This document shows positions 1 through 8,236 of a stretch of 64,000 bases of DNA, in pieces (position 1 is the stretch's first letter; each line of letters starts with the position of its first letter). The stretch covers positions 39,627 to 103,626 of the forward strand of contig JAFYYS010000009.1 in assembly GCA_017546025.1 (NCBI GenBank). Direction: 5' to 3'. The translations under genes and the position numbers were made by a program. This DNA comes from Lachnospiraceae bacterium. Its GTDB lineage: Bacteria; Bacillota; Clostridia; Lachnospirales; Lachnospiraceae. The notes below the pieces were generated by a model. The model saw only the letters and a list, made by a program, of their open reading frames with translations, was not told where the DNA came from and made no database searches.

Positions 1-32
1 CGCGAGTGTGCATCCCGCCCGGAGGGCTTTCG

Positions 33-67
33 CTTTACAGGAGATTCCGAAGGAATTCCCTGTAAAG
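33..67. repeat. Long hairpin with GAA loop
   Basis: The arms CTTTACAGG and CCTGTAAAG continue inward through ATTCC/GGAAT to a GAA loop. This gives about 15 paired positions with one A-C mismatch and one G-T pair. No T-tract follows on either strand, so it is not a standard terminator. It lies just beyond the terminator of the isomerase gene. Its function is unknown. Confidence 0.6.
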
Positions 68-70
68 TGA

Positions 71-103
71 AAAACGGGTGGATCCCGATGACGGGCCCAC
101 CCG
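71..103 (-). terminator. Intrinsic terminator of the isomerase gene
   Basis: On the minus strand the arms CGGGTGG and CCACCCG enclose a 15-base loop and are followed by TTTTT. It sits about 30 bases after the stop codon of the minus-strand isomerase gene, the expected place for a rho-independent terminator. Confidence 0.75.
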
Positions 104-133
104 GATAAATCATCGTTTTACGAAACCCGCTTC

Positions 134-949
134 CTATGCCCAGTTGTGGCCGATGAGCCAGGTCTTGCTCTGCTCGAGGGCATCGGATGTCTTGGTTTCC
201 AGTACGCAGTTCGCGTTGCACTTCTGCGCGAATTCGAGTCTCGTCTGCAGGTCGATATCGCCGTCGCCGAGTCCCAGATGGCTTGCAGGCGGATTGTCCT
301 GTCCGTCATGAATGTGGAAGTGTACAATCCGGTTCCAGTTCTTCAGAAGAAGCGGCATATCCGTCTCGCCGATTGCCTTCGAATGACCGATATCCCAGGT
401 CAGTGCGAACTTCGGGCTCTCAAGAAGAAGTGCGATGGCGTCAGCCTCGTAGGAGGTGAAACCGTCGGTGTTCTCGATGGTCACAAGAATCTTCTCGCTG
501 CCAATCCACTCTTCCGTCAGATCACGGAAATTCTTATAAGCGGCAAGATAAGCTTCCTTCTCCTTCTCGTATACCATCTGCTTCTGGTCCGGCAGCGTGA
601 TGTGCACGCCGTGAACGAGATGCATGTTGATGATGAAAGGACTGTCCTCGGGATTGAGTTCCGCGAGTTTCTTCGCTACGCGAACCGTGCGGCGCATGGT
701 CTCGAGATACGCTTCTGCAACCAACGGGTTAAAATCGGCTACGTCGAAGTTCTCCTGAAGATGAATGGAATAAAAGATTCCGGCCTTCTCAGCAACGGCG
801 CGGAAACGCTCCGTATTCTCAAGGCGGTCAATCCGGTACTCCGGGAAATTCATATTCAATTCCACGAAAGAAAGGCCGAGGCGCTCACAAAGCTTAACGT
901 CCTCTTCGAGGGATTTGTTTTCAATCAATGTCGGCATTCCGAACAACAT
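134..949 (-). CDS. Sugar phosphate isomerase/epimerase (TIM barrel)
   Basis: This 271-residue protein belongs to the xylose-isomerase-like/AP-endonuclease-2 TIM-barrel superfamily, whose cytoplasmic members isomerise or epimerise sugars using a divalent metal. Candidate metal ligands are visible in the usual order: Glu in VTIENTDG, Asp/His in TWDIGHSK, His in HFHIHDG and Glu in LETKTSD. I chose the ATG at 949 over an upstream in-frame start because AAAGGAGG lies just before it. The gene is monocistronic, with its own near-consensus promoter upstream and a terminator downstream. The substrate cannot be told from sequence. An endonuclease IV role is less likely because the full nine-ligand set of that enzyme is not apparent. 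Confidence 0.85.
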   Translation of the reverse strand: MLFGMPTLIENKSLEEDVKLCERLGLSFVELNMNFPEYRIDRLENTERFRAVAEKAGIFYSIHLQENFDVADFNPLVAEAYLETMRRTVRVAKKLAELNPEDSPFIINMHLVHGVHITLPDQKQMVYEKEKEAYLAAYKNFRDLTEEWIGSEKILVTIENTDGFTSYEADAIALLLESPKFALTWDIGHSKAIGETDMPLLLKNWNRIVHFHIHDGQDNPPASHLGLGDGDIDLQTRLEFAQKCNANCVLETKTSDALEQSKTWLIGHNWA

Positions 950-978
950 GGCACAGTCCTCCTTTTGTTGATACAACC

Positions 979-1007
979 ATTGTAAGCAATTATGCGGAAA
1001 ATGTCAA
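979..1007 (-). promoter_or_regulatory. Sigma-70-type promoter of the isomerase gene
   Basis: On the minus strand TTGACA (1002-1007) and TACAAT (979-984) are separated by exactly 17 bases, followed by the gene start at 949. This is one of the best promoters in the window, and it makes the isomerase gene independent of the ABC operon before it. Confidence 0.8.
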
Positions 1008-1037
1008 CGGGAGATGCCCGATAACCACACCGATTTT

Positions 1038-2189
1038 TTACGCCTTTACCCCCTGCGAACGGGCCTTTCGGACGACCAGCGCAAGTAAGAGGAATACAAG
1101 CGCGAACGCGGCTTCAATCACGATTGCCGTCATCACGTCGCGGCTGATGTAAGGAAGTTCTCCGTCAAGCATCCGGCACACTCTGATGTACCAGTAAGCC
1201 GGCAGGAAGCGTGCCGCCGTAAGAACACCCTTTCCGAGCATTGCCTGGCCGACGAAAACGCCGCAGATGAAACACATCGCGAGGGAGATGATGACCGTTA
1301 CAATATTCGCGACATCGCGGTTCGTAATGAATTCCGAGATGAACATCGCCAGCACGGCCGCGAATACGGAAAATACGAGGCTGTTCCAAACGGCAACCCA
1401 CTCCTTTCCGGCAAACATGCCGCCGGAGGACCAGATGCCGCCAGCCATGAAGACCGCCCACACAAGGGTGACGAAAACGACGCTCGCCGCAAAGATCTGC
1501 AGGGTGTACGATTTCGGACGGATGCCCGAACAGTCGGTACGGAAGCGGATCTCCTTTTTGTTCATGACGATGAACGCCGGAGTCAGTGTACTCATGATGA
1601 CCGAAAGAATGATGTACGGCAGGTAACGGAAGTATGATGCCGCACCGTCTCTCATATATCCCGATTTGGTCTCCTCTTTCGCAATGGTTACGTCAACCTT
1701 TGCGGTAAGAACCTCGGAAGCTCTCTGATATGATTCTTCGCTGCTCATGCCGAGCACGCGGTAGGCATTGACGGTGTTGACATATTCGGACAGAAGCATC
1801 CGGATGTTGGCAACCGAGTAGCTCTCATGAATGTGACGGCTCTCGAGAAGATTCTCGGTCTCTCCTGCGTTTAAGCGGGCTTCGAAGCCCTCGGGAATCG
1901 TGATGGCGTAATCGATCCGGCCGTAATACAAAGCATCCATCAGGTCGTCTGTATCTTCAACTCCCTCCACAACGGTGTTACTTCCCGACAGAAACTCCGT
2001 AAGTGCTTTGCTTGCCGCGCTGTTATCCCGATCGACGATCATCAGATTCATCTTCGTCTGCTGAAAGAGTTCATCACTGTCATCATACCGGCTGATGAAG
2101 AAGCCTACCGCTAAGAAGATTACGACATACATGGCCGCAATCCCGAACCGGCTCTTCAAAATCTTCATAAATGCCTTAAATACTTGCAT
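1038..2189 (-). CDS. ABC-2 type transporter permease
   Basis: A 383-residue integral membrane protein with one N-terminal membrane helix (about residues 13-29), a long extracytoplasmic domain and about five C-terminal helices. This is the ABC2_membrane_3 layout used by drug, peptide and antibiotic exporters. A GAGGAGG site precedes the ATG. It is the third gene of a minus-strand operon (ATPase, permease, permease) and overlaps the preceding permease gene by 14 bases, suggesting translational coupling and a heterodimeric membrane pore. The substrate is unknown; efflux is the usual role of the family. Confidence 0.85.
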   Translation of the reverse strand: MQVFKAFMKILKSRFGIAAMYVVIFLAVGFFISRYDDSDELFQQTKMNLMIVDRDNSAASKALTEFLSGSNTVVEGVEDTDDLMDALYYGRIDYAITIPEGFEARLNAGETENLLESRHIHESYSVANIRMLLSEYVNTVNAYRVLGMSSEESYQRASEVLTAKVDVTIAKEETKSGYMRDGAASYFRYLPYIILSVIMSTLTPAFIVMNKKEIRFRTDCSGIRPKSYTLQIFAASVVFVTLVWAVFMAGGIWSSGGMFAGKEWVAVWNSLVFSVFAAVLAMFISEFITNRDVANIVTVIISLAMCFICGVFVGQAMLGKGVLTAARFLPAYWYIRVCRMLDGELPYISRDVMTAIVIEAAFALVFLLLALVVRKARSQGVKA

Positions 2190-3306
2190 ATCTCTTCCTC
2201 CTCGTGAACAGGATGCCGAGCGCCGTAAAGACGACGATAAGGATGCACATCGCGATGATCTTCTCGGTGAATCTTCTGTAATCGCTGTACATGTTCAGGC
2301 AGTAATAGCTGTCCGACATGATTGCAACCGGGTTGATTTTGTTCACCCACGGTGCCTTCTCGGCAAGAAGTGCCTTCATATTTCCGACCATCAGTCCGCT
2401 TAAGAAGCAAAGGAACAGGGAAACCGAAAGCGAAATGGCGCTTTTCGCCTCATGCTTCAGTCTTCCGATCGAACCGACAAGGAAGCCGAACGTCACGCCG
2501 AGACATCCGCTTAATGCAGCTGCCGCATAAAGCAGCAGAAGGTTTCCGCCGAGGTTGATCCGAAGAATGAATCTGATAAATGTCACGCTGATTACCATGC
2601 ATGCAACCTGCGAAATGCAGCTGCCGATGACGGCTGCAGAAAGCGTCATCCGCTTCGGTGTCGGCGAGCAGTTTCTGCGCGCGCCGAGCGTCGACTGGTT
2701 GGCCTGGTTGTTCGTCGCGACATGAAGTCCCGACATCGAACCGCAGATGGCAACCATCGCGATCAGGTTATAAAAGAACTGCAGATATACGTTCGGGTTT
2801 CCGTCCGTAAGCGGAACCTCGCGGCAGGCGTTAATCTCTTCGGAAAGTGCCTTCATGGAAGCCTCCGCCTTCATCGGATCGGTCGCGATTGCATCCGCTA
2901 AAACCGTCTCATACACGCCGATCCGGGCGGTGATTTCCTTTAAGATGGTCTGCGTCATGCCGCTTCCCGAGACATTCAGCTCCGCCTTCTCCCCGAGAAA
3001 CAGGATTCCGTCCGCCTTGCCCTCAAAGAGCAGCTTCTTCGCCTCTTCTTCCGTGGCAAATGTGACCTTAAGTGCCGGATCGTCGCCCTCCGTCAGCGCT
3101 GCAAGAACGCCGTCATATATGGGATTTTCCGCGGTCTTCACAACTGCTGTGGGAATCGCGGAGAACAGGTCGTTCTTCTCATAAATGTTTCCGAATGCGG
3201 CCTTGAAAAGCGTCCCGAGAATGATCGGGAACAGAATCAGCCACATCAGGAAATCCTTATTGCGAAGAGTGACTCTGATTTCGTATTTCAGATTATGCCA
3301 AAACAT
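2176..3306 (-). CDS. ABC-2 type transporter permease
   Basis: A 376-residue paralogue of the downstream permease with the same topology: an N-terminal helix (about residues 18-35), an extracytoplasmic domain of about 150 residues and a C-terminal helical bundle starting near residue 180. It starts only three bases after the ATPase gene ends and overlaps the next permease gene, so the three genes form one transcription unit. The two permeases probably form a heterodimer served by the shared ATPase. Confidence 0.85.
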   Translation of the reverse strand: MFWHNLKYEIRVTLRNKDFLMWLILFPIILGTLFKAAFGNIYEKNDLFSAIPTAVVKTAENPIYDGVLAALTEGDDPALKVTFATEEEAKKLLFEGKADGILFLGEKAELNVSGSGMTQTILKEITARIGVYETVLADAIATDPMKAEASMKALSEEINACREVPLTDGNPNVYLQFFYNLIAMVAICGSMSGLHVATNNQANQSTLGARRNCSPTPKRMTLSAAVIGSCISQVACMVISVTFIRFILRINLGGNLLLLYAAAALSGCLGVTFGFLVGSIGRLKHEAKSAISLSVSLFLCFLSGLMVGNMKALLAEKAPWVNKINPVAIMSDSYYCLNMYSDYRRFTEKIIAMCILIVVFTALGILFTRRKRYASI

Positions 3307-3309
3307 CGT

Positions 3310-4263
3310 TTACTCCCCTTTCGCGTCACGAAGCGCCGTTCCGGTGATTTCCAGGAATACATCGTTAAGAGTCGGAAGCTCCGAATAAACCCGCCCGAAA
3401 CCGAGCTCGGCTTCCTGCAAAACGCCGAGAATCCGGATCAGGTTGTGGCGTCCGCCGGAGCAGCGGACCATCAGCTTTGCACCGTCGTAATCAGTTTCAT
3501 AGACATGCGGCAGTGCGGCAATCTTTTCACGGATTTCGTCGGGAAGCTCTAAAATTTCAATGGAAACGCTTTCGGTGTTTCTTATCATGCCCTTCAGCTC
3601 TTCCTTCGTGCCTTCTGCAATCTTGCGGCCGTGGTCCATGATGGCGATGCGGTTGCAGATCTGCTCAACTTCTTCCATGTAATGCGAGGTGTAGATGACC
3701 GTTGCGCCCTGCCGGTTCAGCTCCTGAATGCCCTCGAGAATCCGGTTCCGGCTCTGCGGGTCAACCGCCACGGTCGGCTCGTCAAGGATGATCAGCTTCG
3801 GCTTATGCGCAATGCCGCAGGCGATGTTCAGACGGCGAAGCAGGCCGCCTGAAAGCTTGTTCGGCCGGAAATTCACGAAGTCCTCGAGTCCGACGAAGCG
3901 GATTGCCTCATCCACATATTCCTTCCGCTTTGCTTTGTCATGGATGTACAGTCCGCAGAAATAATCGATGTTCTCACGGACCGTCAGTTCGTCAAGCACC
4001 GCAACGTTCTGCATGATGACGCCGATCTCCCGCTTGATGTCGTAGCTTGTCGGCTCCATAGGCTTGCCGAACACTTCAATGTCTCCTTTGTCATAAGAAA
4101 GAAGCGCCAGCAGGCAGTTGATTGTCGTCGTCTTACCGGAGCCGTTCGGACCGAGCAGGCCGAAAATCTCGCCCTCCTTGATTTCGAGGGAGAAATGATC
4201 GAGCGCGACCAGCTCCCCGTAACGCTTCACCAGATTATCAATCTTTACTACAGTAGGTTTCAT
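3310..4263 (-). CDS. ABC transporter ATP-binding protein
   Basis: The 317-residue cytoplasmic ATPase of the ABC-2 exporter. Visible motifs are Walker A GPNGSGKTT near residue 40, signature LSGGLLRRL, Walker B LIILDEPTV and the switch His in TSHYMEEV. The signature carries Leu where Gln is usual, a common variant in CcmA/YadG-type exporters. About 80 C-terminal residues follow the nucleotide-binding domain. I start it at the second in-frame start, an ATG preceded by GAGGG, rather than at the GTG four codons upstream. It is first in its operon. Confidence 0.9.
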   Translation of the reverse strand: MKPTVVKIDNLVKRYGELVALDHFSLEIKEGEIFGLLGPNGSGKTTTINCLLALLSYDKGDIEVFGKPMEPTSYDIKREIGVIMQNVAVLDELTVRENIDYFCGLYIHDKAKRKEYVDEAIRFVGLEDFVNFRPNKLSGGLLRRLNIACGIAHKPKLIILDEPTVAVDPQSRNRILEGIQELNRQGATVIYTSHYMEEVEQICNRIAIMDHGRKIAEGTKEELKGMIRNTESVSIEILELPDEIREKIAALPHVYETDYDGAKLMVRCSGGRHNLIRILGVLQEAELGFGRVYSELPTLNDVFLEITGTALRDAKGE

Positions 4264-4320
4264 GTGTACCCTCACTTTCTTATCTTCACGCGGCCCAAGC
4301 CGCCCGCACTTTCTGACATA

Positions 4321-4349
4321 AGAATAGCGCGGGATTTCTCCCGCGCCAA
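4321..4349 (-). promoter_or_regulatory. Candidate promoter whose spacer is a perfect 8-bp palindrome
   Basis: On the minus strand TTGGCG and TATTCT are 17 bases apart. The spacer region contains GCGCGGGA and TCCCGCGC around a 4-base loop (4327-4346). It could be the ABC operon promoter with an operator between -35 and -10. Alternatively it could be a terminator for the anti-sigma gene, although the tail TATTCTTATG is a poor T-tract. The sequence does not decide between these. Confidence 0.45.
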
Positions 4350-4372
4350 GTGTGAGGTGTCATGTTTTGTCC

Positions 4373-4393
4373 GTGACAAATGTCACATTTTCC
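4373..4393. repeat. Palindrome fused to the dispersed 12-bp motif
   Basis: GTGACA-AA-TGTCAC is a perfect inverted repeat (4373-4386). It overlaps GTCACATTTTCC (4382-4393), the complement of GGAAAATGTGAC, which recurs elsewhere in the window. It starts about 10 bases after the anti-sigma stop codon. Confidence 0.6.
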
Positions 4394-4403
4394 ATTGTCG
4401 TCA

Positions 4404-5600
4404 TCAATCCTTTGACGGATCCGTGCCCTTATCGGGAATCTCAAACAGATTCAGGAACTCCGCCGCTGCTTCGGGGCCGACATAGATGAAGAAGGATTCC
4501 GTTACAACCCAGCCGCCGCTGTAGAGGGTGACGTTTGCGTTCCATCCGCACAGATTGTTGTCAACCGTCATCACGAGCGTCAGGTTTCCAAGCGGCTTGT
4601 CTTTGCAGAACTCGATTGCTTCCGGTGTGCCGCCCGACGTCTGTGACTCGTCGGGAATATTCTCGTCCTCAAGGTTCACTTCATATCCGAAAGGCGTAAT
4701 CTGCCCGTTGCCGTCCTCATCGAACTCCTCGGTAAACGGCAGAACGGCGGCTGCCTGTCTGTTATGATTCGTTTCTGCGATGAAATCAGCCGGCATGTCA
4801 AACCTTGCGAACATCGGAAGCTCAGAATTGCGGAACAACGTGCTGAGTGCCTTCTCCATCGAAATCTTCGTATTGACCCGGATATTCTGTCCGTTTCTGA
4901 TTACTCTGAACTCATCTTCGAGTGTCATGTAGGTTGCAAGCTGCGTTGCCTTGGCATAATCCGCAAAGTCATCGGCCTTAATCGCCCGTGCATACACAAG
5001 GTATTCATCCGAACCGGGATGCTTTACGGCAACGGCATAATCCGTACTGACATCAGGGATCTGAAAGACCTCTGCCCTGGAGGTTGCCGTAAGGTCAGAC
5101 TCAAACGGGCTCGGCTCCTCATCGATGAATTCATATCCGGTCAGCTCATGCATGCCGAGGCTTTCTCCGACCTGACTGCATGTCGAATACTGTCTGATAT
5201 AGGTTTTTGAATTGTAAATCAGTTCTGCGTAATAAGGCACCTGCTCCCCGAGATTCGGGTCCTCTGTCGGCGATTCCGTTTTCGGCGTTGTCCCGCTCAG
5301 CCCCGTCTGCTCGGTCGGCTTTTTGCCGGCGAGCATGTTTTTTATCATGAATCCTCCTCCCACCAGGACCGCCAGCACCGCTGCGCAGGCGGCAAATTTC
5401 AATACCGTCATCATCACAGACGGCTTCTTTCTATCCTCTTTTTCGTCACTGTCGCTTTCATCCTTCATAAACCAGGCGATGACAGACTTTCCGCGCCCTT
5501 TAGCCTTCCGGGCCTCATATTCCGCCTCGGTTTCTCTGGCTTCCACGATAAATTCGTCATCTATTTCATGCAATGCATCTAATAAATCCTTCCCGTTCAT
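4404..5600 (-). CDS. Membrane-bound anti-sigma factor-like protein
   Basis: A 398-residue protein with a charged cytoplasmic N-terminus of about 63 residues, one membrane helix at about 64-86, and a large extracytoplasmic C-terminal part after a Pro/Thr-rich stretch. It is translationally coupled to the ECF sigma gene through an ATGA overlap. That arrangement is typical of a regulator that holds its sigma factor at the membrane and releases it on an envelope signal. I see no zinc-binding HxxxCxxC motif, so it is not a classical ZAS anti-sigma. The anti-sigma role rests on topology and coupling; the extracytoplasmic domain is not recognised. Confidence 0.75.
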   Translation of the reverse strand: MNGKDLLDALHEIDDEFIVEARETEAEYEARKAKGRGKSVIAWFMKDESDSDEKEDRKKPSVMMTVLKFAACAAVLAVLVGGGFMIKNMLAGKKPTEQTGLSGTTPKTESPTEDPNLGEQVPYYAELIYNSKTYIRQYSTCSQVGESLGMHELTGYEFIDEEPSPFESDLTATSRAEVFQIPDVSTDYAVAVKHPGSDEYLVYARAIKADDFADYAKATQLATYMTLEDEFRVIRNGQNIRVNTKISMEKALSTLFRNSELPMFARFDMPADFIAETNHNRQAAAVLPFTEEFDEDGNGQITPFGYEVNLEDENIPDESQTSGGTPEAIEFCKDKPLGNLTLVMTVDNNLCGWNANVTLYSGGWVVTESFFIYVGPEAAAEFLNLFEIPDKGTDPSKD

Positions 5601-6157
5601 CTGCGTCCCTCCAGGTGTTTCTTTAATTTCTTCTTCAGCTCATAAAGCTGATTGCTGACATAGCGTTCGTCCCTTCCGATAAGCTCCGCGATTTCCGAGA
5701 CCGGGCACGAAAACCAGTACCGTTTCAGGAAAATCATGCGTTTCTCCTTGGAAAGTCCCCGCAGAAAAGCTTCCAGCTGGGCCTTCAGACGCTCCCTGTC
5801 CGGAGATTCGTTCCGCCTGCTGTCGGGAATGCATTCGGAGAGTTCCTCATAAGAGGTAACGGTCACATCTCCTCCGCGCTTCTTCGCCAAATTGCTCCGA
5901 AGCCTGGAAACGGAAATGTTTCGGATCAGCTTCGACAGGTATGCCTTGAGATTGCCCGGTTCCGCCTTCGGAATGCTCCCCCACGCGCGCAAATAGGTAT
6001 CGTTCACGCATTCTTCCGCGTCCTGCGGGTTTCTGAGTACCCCCTCCGCAATTGTCTTCAGGTAGGCCCCGTAAACACGATGCACTTCTCTTACGGCATC
6101 TTCCGAACCGTCCTTAAACAGTTCTATGATTCGGATGTCTTCTGCTTTGTTCTCCAA
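5597..6157 (-). CDS. ECF-type RNA polymerase sigma factor
   Basis: The protein has an ECF region 2 (IIELFKDGSEDAVREV through QDAEECVNDTYLRAW) and a region 4 helix-turn-helix (FSCPVSEIAELIGRDERYVSN), so it should redirect RNA polymerase to a small regulon. The open frame runs upstream to a TTG at 6211 that has no ribosome binding site. I prefer the TTG at 6155-6157, which has AAGGGAG nine bases before it, giving 186 residues. Its 3' end overlaps the anti-sigma gene by four bases. The start is the least certain point. Confidence 0.8.
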   Translation of the reverse strand: MENKAEDIRIIELFKDGSEDAVREVHRVYGAYLKTIAEGVLRNPQDAEECVNDTYLRAWGSIPKAEPGNLKAYLSKLIRNISVSRLRSNLAKKRGGDVTVTSYEELSECIPDSRRNESPDRERLKAQLEAFLRGLSKEKRMIFLKRYWFSCPVSEIAELIGRDERYVSNQLYELKKKLKKHLEGRR

Positions 6158-6175
6158 CTTTCTGTACTCCCTTCG

Positions 6176-6191
6176 GGCCCGGCGCCGGGCC
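6176..6191. repeat. GC-rich perfect palindrome in the sigma leader
   Basis: GGCCCGGCGCCGGGCC is a 16-base perfect palindrome immediately upstream of the preferred ribosome binding site of the sigma gene. In RNA it could fold back and affect access to that site, or it may be a protein-binding site. No function is demonstrated. Confidence 0.45.
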
Positions 6192-6357
6192 GTCTTTTCT
6201 GCTTTCACCAATAAAGACGCAGGAAAATGTGAAATCTCTTATTCTTTGCTTCCGGTTTTTTGAAAAAACTTTTTGAGGGACCCGGCGGCGTGTCACATTT
6301 TCCGAAGGATTTTCGAGACTTTCCTATCATACCACACTTACGGGAAGAAAGAAAACC

Positions 6358-6386
6358 TTGTGTTTCCCCATGCCGTTTCGTATAAT
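6358..6386 (+). promoter_or_regulatory. Promoter of the two-component system
   Basis: TTGTGT (6358-6363), a 17-base spacer and a perfect TATAAT (6381-6386) lie just upstream of the kinase start at 6412, leaving a short leader that holds its AAGGAG site. Confidence 0.7.
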
Positions 6387-6411
6387 GAGGAGAGACCGAA
6401 AAGGAGCGCCT

Positions 6412-7509
6412 ATGAACCGACTTCTTGACAAATGTGCAATTCTCCTTCTGTGCCTGCCCGGCTTTCTGATGGCAGGTTCTGTTACCGTGCCCGTGCTGAC
6501 GCTTCTTTTAGCTGTCACGGTTTCGTGCGCGGTGCAGCTTCTTTCCGGACGGCGGATTGCGCTTTTGATTCTGCTCGCCGCGTCGCTTGCGTGCGGCATT
6601 TTGCCGGTTCTGGCGTGTGCACTTCCCCTCTTCTTTTATGACTCGCTCCGCGAGGGCCGGTGGTGGCTCATTGTTCCCGCGATTTCGGTCACGGCGAACC
6701 TCGGAGAACTGTCCTCCATTCAGATCATCTGCATTTTAACGGGTCTTACCGCGACGCTGATATGGGAGAAACGTTCCGAGCAGCTTGAGCATTCCGTCAC
6801 GCACCTGACTACGCTTCATGACGGCATCACCGAAAAGAACATGCAGCTGGCCGAGCAAAACAAACGGCTCTTTGAGGCGCAGGACAGTGAGATTCACGTT
6901 GCCACCTTAAAGGAAAGAAACCGCATTGCGCGTGAGATTCACGACAATGTCGGCCATCTGCTGACGCGCTCGATTCTGCAGACCGGAGCACTTCAGATTC
7001 TGAACCGTGACGAAACACTGAAGGAACCGCTTGATGAGCTGAAAACGACACTCGACGGTGCCATGACGAGCATCCGCGAAAGCGTGCACGATCTGCACGA
7101 CGACTCGCTTGATCTGAAACGGATTCTGCAGGAGCTGTGCGATTCCGTCAGTAAGGATGCCCCGGCCGATTCAGGTGCCCCGAAATTCGAGGTCGGGCTT
7201 CAGTACGATGCCTCCTCCGTAATTCCCGGGGCTGTCAAGCTCTGTGTTGCGGGCGTTGTAAAGGAAGGCATCTCGAACGCCGTACGGCACTCAAACGGCG
7301 ACCGGATTGACGTGATCTTCCGCGAGCATCCGGGCTTCTTCCAGCTGCTTTTGACGGACAACGGAAACAACGCCGAAGTGAAGGAGAACCCCGGCGGAAT
7401 CGGTCTTAAGAACATGGAGGACCGTGCGAAAAGTGTCGGCGGACGTATCACATTTACCCCGTCCCCGCAGGGCTTCCGCATCTTCTTAACGGTGCCGAAA
7501 CAGGAATGA
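6412..7509 (+). CDS. Sensor histidine kinase (NarL-partner, HisKA_3 type)
   Basis: A 365-residue membrane sensor kinase. Five or so hydrophobic segments fill residues 8-118, a coiled linker follows, and the dimerisation box REIHDNVGHLL places the phospho-accepting His at about residue 177. The C-terminal ATPase domain shows an N-box (VKEGISNAVRHS) and a G-box (NPGGIGLKNM). The start is the ATG at 6412, preceded by AAGGAG, not the earlier in-frame TTG. The response regulator gene follows 21 bases later, so they form one operon. With no obvious sensory domain beyond the membrane helices, the signal is unknown; such intramembrane sensors often detect envelope stress. Confidence 0.9.
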   Translation: MNRLLDKCAILLLCLPGFLMAGSVTVPVLTLLLAVTVSCAVQLLSGRRIALLILLAASLACGILPVLACALPLFFYDSLREGRWWLIVPAISVTANLGELSSIQIICILTGLTATLIWEKRSEQLEHSVTHLTTLHDGITEKNMQLAEQNKRLFEAQDSEIHVATLKERNRIAREIHDNVGHLLTRSILQTGALQILNRDETLKEPLDELKTTLDGAMTSIRESVHDLHDDSLDLKRILQELCDSVSKDAPADSGAPKFEVGLQYDASSVIPGAVKLCVAGVVKEGISNAVRHSNGDRIDVIFREHPGFFQLLLTDNGNNAEVKENPGGIGLKNMEDRAKSVGGRITFTPSPQGFRIFLTVPKQE

Positions 7510-7530
7510 TTTTACTTTGGGAGAATAACC

Positions 7531-8157
7531 ATGAAGATAATCGTAATCGATGACGACCGCCTTGTGGCGCTGTCACTGAAGACCATACTTGAGAGCACGG
7601 GAAGCATTGAGGTCATCGCCACGGGACACAGCGGCGAGGATGCCGTCCGGCTGATTGAGGAACAGGATCCGGATGTCATGCTGATGGACATCCGCATGGA
7701 AGGCATGACCGGACTGCAGGCCGGCGAAGAGATTTTAAAGAAGCATCCCGAGACGAAGATTCTGTACCTGACGACGTTCTCCGATGACGAATACATCATC
7801 AAGGCGCTGAACATCGGCGCGAAGGGCTACATTTTAAAGCAGGATTTTGCGGCGATTGCGCCTGCGCTTGAGGCCGTCATGAAGGGCCAGACCGTGTTCG
7901 GCGACAAGATCATCGGCAAGCTTCCCGAGCTGATGAAGGCCTCCGAGCCGTTCGATTACGATAAGCACGGCATCACCGACAAGGAACGCGAAATTCTCGA
8001 ACTGATTGCGCTCGGCCGCTCCAACAAGGAGATTGCTTCGGAGCTTTTCTTAAGTGAAGGTACGGTACGTAACTACTTAAGCTCGCTTCTTGACAAGCTG
8101 CAGCTTCGCGACCGCACGCAGCTCGCCGTATATTACTATACCGAAATCAAAAGATAG
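7531..8157 (+). CDS. NarL/FixJ-family response regulator
   Basis: A 208-residue response regulator. The receiver domain shows the acidic pair in IDDDR, phospho-acceptor Asp at about residue 53 (LMDIRM) and conserved Lys in LKQDF. A LuxR-type helix-turn-helix follows (TDKEREILELIALGRSNKEIA ... EGTVRNYLSSLLDKL). It should be phosphorylated by the kinase just upstream and act as a DNA-binding regulator. A convergent bidirectional terminator lies after the stop. Targets are unknown; the neighbouring sigma/anti-sigma operon or ABC exporter are plausible but unproven. Confidence 0.92.
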   Translation: MKIIVIDDDRLVALSLKTILESTGSIEVIATGHSGEDAVRLIEEQDPDVMLMDIRMEGMTGLQAGEEILKKHPETKILYLTTFSDDEYIIKALNIGAKGYILKQDFAAIAPALEAVMKGQTVFGDKIIGKLPELMKASEPFDYDKHGITDKEREILELIALGRSNKEIASELFLSEGTVRNYLSSLLDKLQLRDRTQLAVYYYTEIKR

Positions 8158-8161
8158 CGCC

Positions 8162-8177
8162 GATGGCAAATGCCATC
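8162..8177. repeat. Perfect palindrome after a stop codon
   Basis: GATGGCA-AA-TGCCATC is a perfect 7-2-7 inverted repeat starting four bases after the response regulator stop. Similar AAA-centred palindromes occur at 4373, 29644 and 57785. Confidence 0.5.
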
Positions 8178-8211
8178 CCTGCCCTTTCGAAAACCTGTCA
8201 ACGAAAATATA

Positions 8212-8236
8212 AAGAGGCACCTACTCGGTGCCTCTT
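8212..8236. terminator. Bidirectional terminator between convergent genes
   Basis: AAGAGGCACC and GGTGCCTCTT form a 10-bp stem around a 5-base loop. On the minus strand it is followed by a T-rich tail (TTATATTTT). It overlaps the last codons and stop of the transcobalamin-like gene and also serves the plus-strand response regulator gene. Confidence 0.75.

Noticed and set aside
146..985. Long plus-strand frame opposite the isomerase gene
   Set aside because: No ribosome binding site and no domain; the minus-strand frame has metal-binding motifs, a promoter and a terminator.
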